Positions 62,348 to 64,000 of a stretch of DNA of 64,000 nucleotides are shown one piece after another (positions within the stretch are counted from its first letter, which is position 1; each line of letters starts with the position of its first letter). Source of the stretch: Streptomyces sp. NBC_00102 (GTDB lineage Bacteria; Actinomycetota; Actinomycetes; Streptomycetales; Streptomycetaceae). Location: contig NZ_JAPEMC010000006.1 in the NCBI RefSeq assembly GCF_026343115.1, positions 1-64,000 on the forward strand. Direction: 5' to 3'. The position numbers and the translations under genes are program-made. The notes under the pieces were generated by a model. That model was given only the letters and a program-made list of their open reading frames with translations, ran no database searches and was not told the DNA's origin.

Positions 62348-62917
62348 ATGTCCACGACGACCACCGACGAACGGGCCCTCGCGCAGTTGCTGCGGGAACA
62401 CGGCCCCGCGCTCCTCCAGTTCCTCCAGGGGCTCACCTACGGCGACAGTCAGCGGGCCGAGGACTTGGTCCAGGAGACGCTGGTGCGCGCCTGGCAACAC
62501 CCCGAGGCCTTCGCCGCACCGTACGAGTCGATGCGGCCGTGGCTCTTCACCGTGGCACGGCGCCTCGCCATCGACGCGCGCCGGTCCCGGCAGGCGCGGC
62601 CCACCGAGGTCAGTGACTCCGTACTGGAGTGCGCCTCCGCGCCGTTGGACACCGCGGATTCGGCGGTCCGTTCCCTCGACGTCCGCGCGGCGGTGCGCGG
62701 GCTGAGCCCCGAACACCGCGCGGTCCTCGTGGAGATCTACTTCCACGGGCTCAGCGTCGGAGAGACGGCCGAGGTGCTCGGCATTCCGCCGGGCACCGTC
62801 AAGTCGCGTTCCTACTACGCGCTGCGGCAGCTCCAGCGCGGCCTTCCCGGCTACTCCAGCAGGTCCTGCTCGGTCAGCAGGGCGAGGAAGCCGGGGGCCT
62901 GTAGCACCTCCGTGTAG
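62348..62917 (+). CDS. ECF-type RNA polymerase sigma factor
   Basis: Predicted 189-residue sigma-70 family factor. Region 2 reads QRAEDLVQETLVRAWQHPEAF and RPWLFTVARRLAIDARRSR; region 4 reads LSPEHRAVLVEIYFHGLSVGETAEVLGIPPGTVKSRSYYAL. The last 20 residues (SRSCSVSRARKPGACSTSV) look unlike a normal sigma C-terminus and are encoded by DNA that also encodes, on the other strand, the end of a zinc-finger anti-sigma protein. The ATG at 62348 has GGAAGGGA about ten bases upstream. Probable autoregulation cannot be checked. Confidence 0.9.
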   Translation: MSTTTTDERALAQLLREHGPALLQFLQGLTYGDSQRAEDLVQETLVRAWQHPEAFAAPYESMRPWLFTVARRLAIDARRSRQARPTEVSDSVLECASAPLDTADSAVRSLDVRAAVRGLSPEHRAVLVEIYFHGLSVGETAEVLGIPPGTVKSRSYYALRQLQRGLPGYSSRSCSVSRARKPGACSTSV

Positions 62918-63048
62918 GCGGCGGCACATGCGTCGCAGCGGAGCAGGTGGCGTGAGACCTCGCCGGCTTCCCGATCGGTCAGCGCGTCGAGTACGTAGGC
63001 ACCGAGCAGAAGGCTCACGTGCGGGTGTTCGGCCGGACCGGCGGTCAT
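62851..63048 (-). CDS. Short zinc-finger (zf-HC2) anti-sigma-like protein, convergent with the sigma gene
   Basis: Predicted 65-residue protein starting MTAGPAEHPHVSLLLGAYVL, with the zinc anti-sigma signature HLLRCDAC (HX3CX2C) and a short helical end LLTEQDLLE. Typical Streptomyces anti-sigma factors of this kind are about 200-260 residues with a membrane helix, so this one lacks the membrane and sensor parts. It is on the opposite strand to the sigma gene and overlaps it by 67 bases, rather than following it. GAGG five bases before the ATG supports translation. It is either a compact soluble anti-sigma factor or a truncated remnant. Confidence 0.78.
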   Translation of the reverse strand: MTAGPAEHPHVSLLLGAYVLDALTDREAGEVSRHLLRCDACAAAYTEVLQAPGFLALLTEQDLLE

Positions 63049-63716
63049 CGCAACCTCGTATCTGCTCAACGACTCCACTCACCCCTGCCCACGTGGATCA
63101 CCGGCCGCCGGTTCAACGGAGCTCGGCGACCGAGGGCTTGCAGATCATTGACACGTCCTCTTGGTCATCCCGTCGGGGGCGCTGCTTCGGTCCTGGAAAG
63201 GTGAGCCGGGGAGGGCGGCCTCGCCGGCTGCCGCCCTCCGGGGCCAGGGCCTGTGTGGGTGTCCAACTGCTCTGGGGACATTCCGGTCAGTGCTGGGTAG
63301 GACAGCTGTGCCTGGTTCCACGTCGGTACGGGTGTCCGAACCCTGTTCGACGCGCGCGTTCCAGCATCGGTTGAGCTACGGCCATCCACCGTGATCCCCT
63401 CGACGGACTCCGCACAGCGTTCGCGGACACCGCGACACACGCACTGTCGCGATGTTCACGTCTACCGACAGCACCACCATGTCCGCGACCGGGAGGAGCA
63501 ACAGCTCCTCAACGGAAGAAAAGCTCATTCACCACCACGAAGTGTCTGCCAGTCACTCGTGCCACGGCTCGCCCAATGTGGACGCCCATGAGATGCTCTG
63601 CGGGCAGCGATCCGGATACGTGTCGACAGCGACGTCCGTGTGGCGCCCCTGGCACTCGTCGGACCGCTTCGGGGCCGTGGGCCCGCCACGAAGGGAGACG
63701 AGACCGGAGGTCGCAC
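63049..63716. other. Long gap with no supported gene
   Basis: About 670 bases between the anti-sigma-like gene and the regulator at 63717. Open frames here look random. A 10-bp hairpin (63210-63219 with 63230-63239) could be a terminator. One minus-strand frame (near 63260-63340) reads YPALTGMSPEQL, reminiscent of a transposase N-terminus, but too little is present to call it. Confidence 0.5.
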
Positions 63717-64000
63717 GTGGAGGGGGACACCTTCGGCCGGTTGCTGCGCGACGCGCGGCAGCGGTCGCTGTTGACGCTGGAGAGCCTGGCCGATGCTTCC
63801 GGGGTGAGTGTGCGGGCCATCAGCGACATGGAGCGTGGCCGCAGTCTGCCCCGGCAGAGCACTCTCGCCGAGCTGCTGGACGCCCTCGCGCCGGACGACG
63901 AGTCGCGTCGGCGGCTGCTGGCCGCGGCCCGGAGCGGTACCAGCCAGGGACCCCGCCAACTCCCGCCCGATCTAGCGGTCTTCCGCGGACGCGACACCGT
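63717..64000 (+). CDS. XRE-family regulator, probably large HTH-NB-ARC protein (5' end only)
   Basis: The first 94 codons run off the right edge. The start GTG is preceded by GGAGG at six bases. The encoded N-terminus (FGRLLRDARQRSLLTLESLA, then SGVSVRAISDMERGRSLPR and STLAELLDAL) is an XRE helix-turn-helix. The next part, PRQLPPDLAVFRGRDTV, matches the linker into the ATPase domain of Streptomyces HTH-NB-ARC-TPR regulators related to AfsR. Most of the protein lies outside the window, so the class is inferred from this linker. Confidence 0.82.
   Translation, partial: MEGDTFGRLLRDARQRSLLTLESLADASGVSVRAISDMERGRSLPRQSTLAELLDALAPDDESRRRLLAAARSGTSQGPRQLPPDLAVFRGRDT

Noticed and set aside
63165..63440. 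Possible transposase N-terminal remnant on the minus strand
   Set aside because: Only a short stretch (YPALTGMSPEQL) looks suggestive. There are no terminal inverted repeats, target duplications or catalytic motifs.

Overview
The window is high-GC actinobacterial DNA, almost certainly from a Streptomyces chromosome. Evidence: very high G+C, frequent GTG and TTG starts, ATGA/GTGA/TGATG gene overlaps, Tat and lipoprotein signals of Streptomyces type, an egtABCD ergothioneine operon, a b558-type sdhCAB operon, DUF574, DUF3618 and DUF4235 proteins, and a class F sortase. I see no tRNA, rRNA, CRISPR array or intact insertion sequence. About 58 protein-coding genes are supported; one looks frameshifted and one (63717 onward) runs off the right edge.

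Left arm (61-12885): plant-polysaccharide use. A minus-strand operon runs from a solute-binding lipoprotein through two sugar permeases to a GH78 alpha-L-rhamnosidase (10462 down to 4573). It is followed by a Tat-exported GH3 glycosidase and a second solute-binding lipoprotein. Two tandem LacI regulators are transcribed divergently, and a LacI-type operator sits just downstream of the operon promoter.

Centre-left (13087-25752): a LysR regulator divergent from a 12-gene aromatic-catabolism cluster. The second part is a gentisate route (3-hydroxybenzoate-6-hydroxylase-like FAD enzyme, gentisate 1,2-dioxygenase, fumarylpyruvate-hydrolase-like FAH protein). The first part couples a cyclase, an FAD monooxygenase, an ACMSD-type amidohydrolase, a two-domain extradiol dioxygenase, two more FAH hydrolases, an SDR with a one-base frameshift, and an SCOT-type CoA transferase. 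Its substrate cannot be read from the sequence. No maleylpyruvate isomerase is present.

Centre (25874-45834): a divergent disulfide oxidoreductase/thioredoxin pair with a strong terminator; a third LacI regulator; a PemK/MazF-like protein; a bacterial-type PARG macrodomain protein; egtABCD; an acyltransferase pair that looks like ornithine-lipid synthesis; an orphan solute-binding lipoprotein whose promoter overlaps a DasR-like site; dodecin; a HEAT-like protein; an HAD phosphatase; and a lipid-phosphate block (PAP2-DAG kinase fusion, BrkB-like, PAP2) followed by DUF4235/DUF3618.

Right arm (46005-64000): a short UvrA-like ABC ATPase; sdhC-sdhA-sdhB divergent from a LysR gene with a perfect T-N11-A palindrome; a PAS-GGDEF-EAL protein translationally coupled to a DUF574 methyltransferase; a cell-surface group (proline-rich protein, DUF4239, two secreted proteins with a shared pre-membrane motif, class F sortase); a Tat-exported polysaccharide deacetylase; a universal stress protein; an ECF sigma factor converging on a very short zinc-finger anti-sigma gene; and the start of an XRE-HTH, probably NB-ARC type, regulator.

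All function calls rest on reading motifs and gene order; no database search was run.
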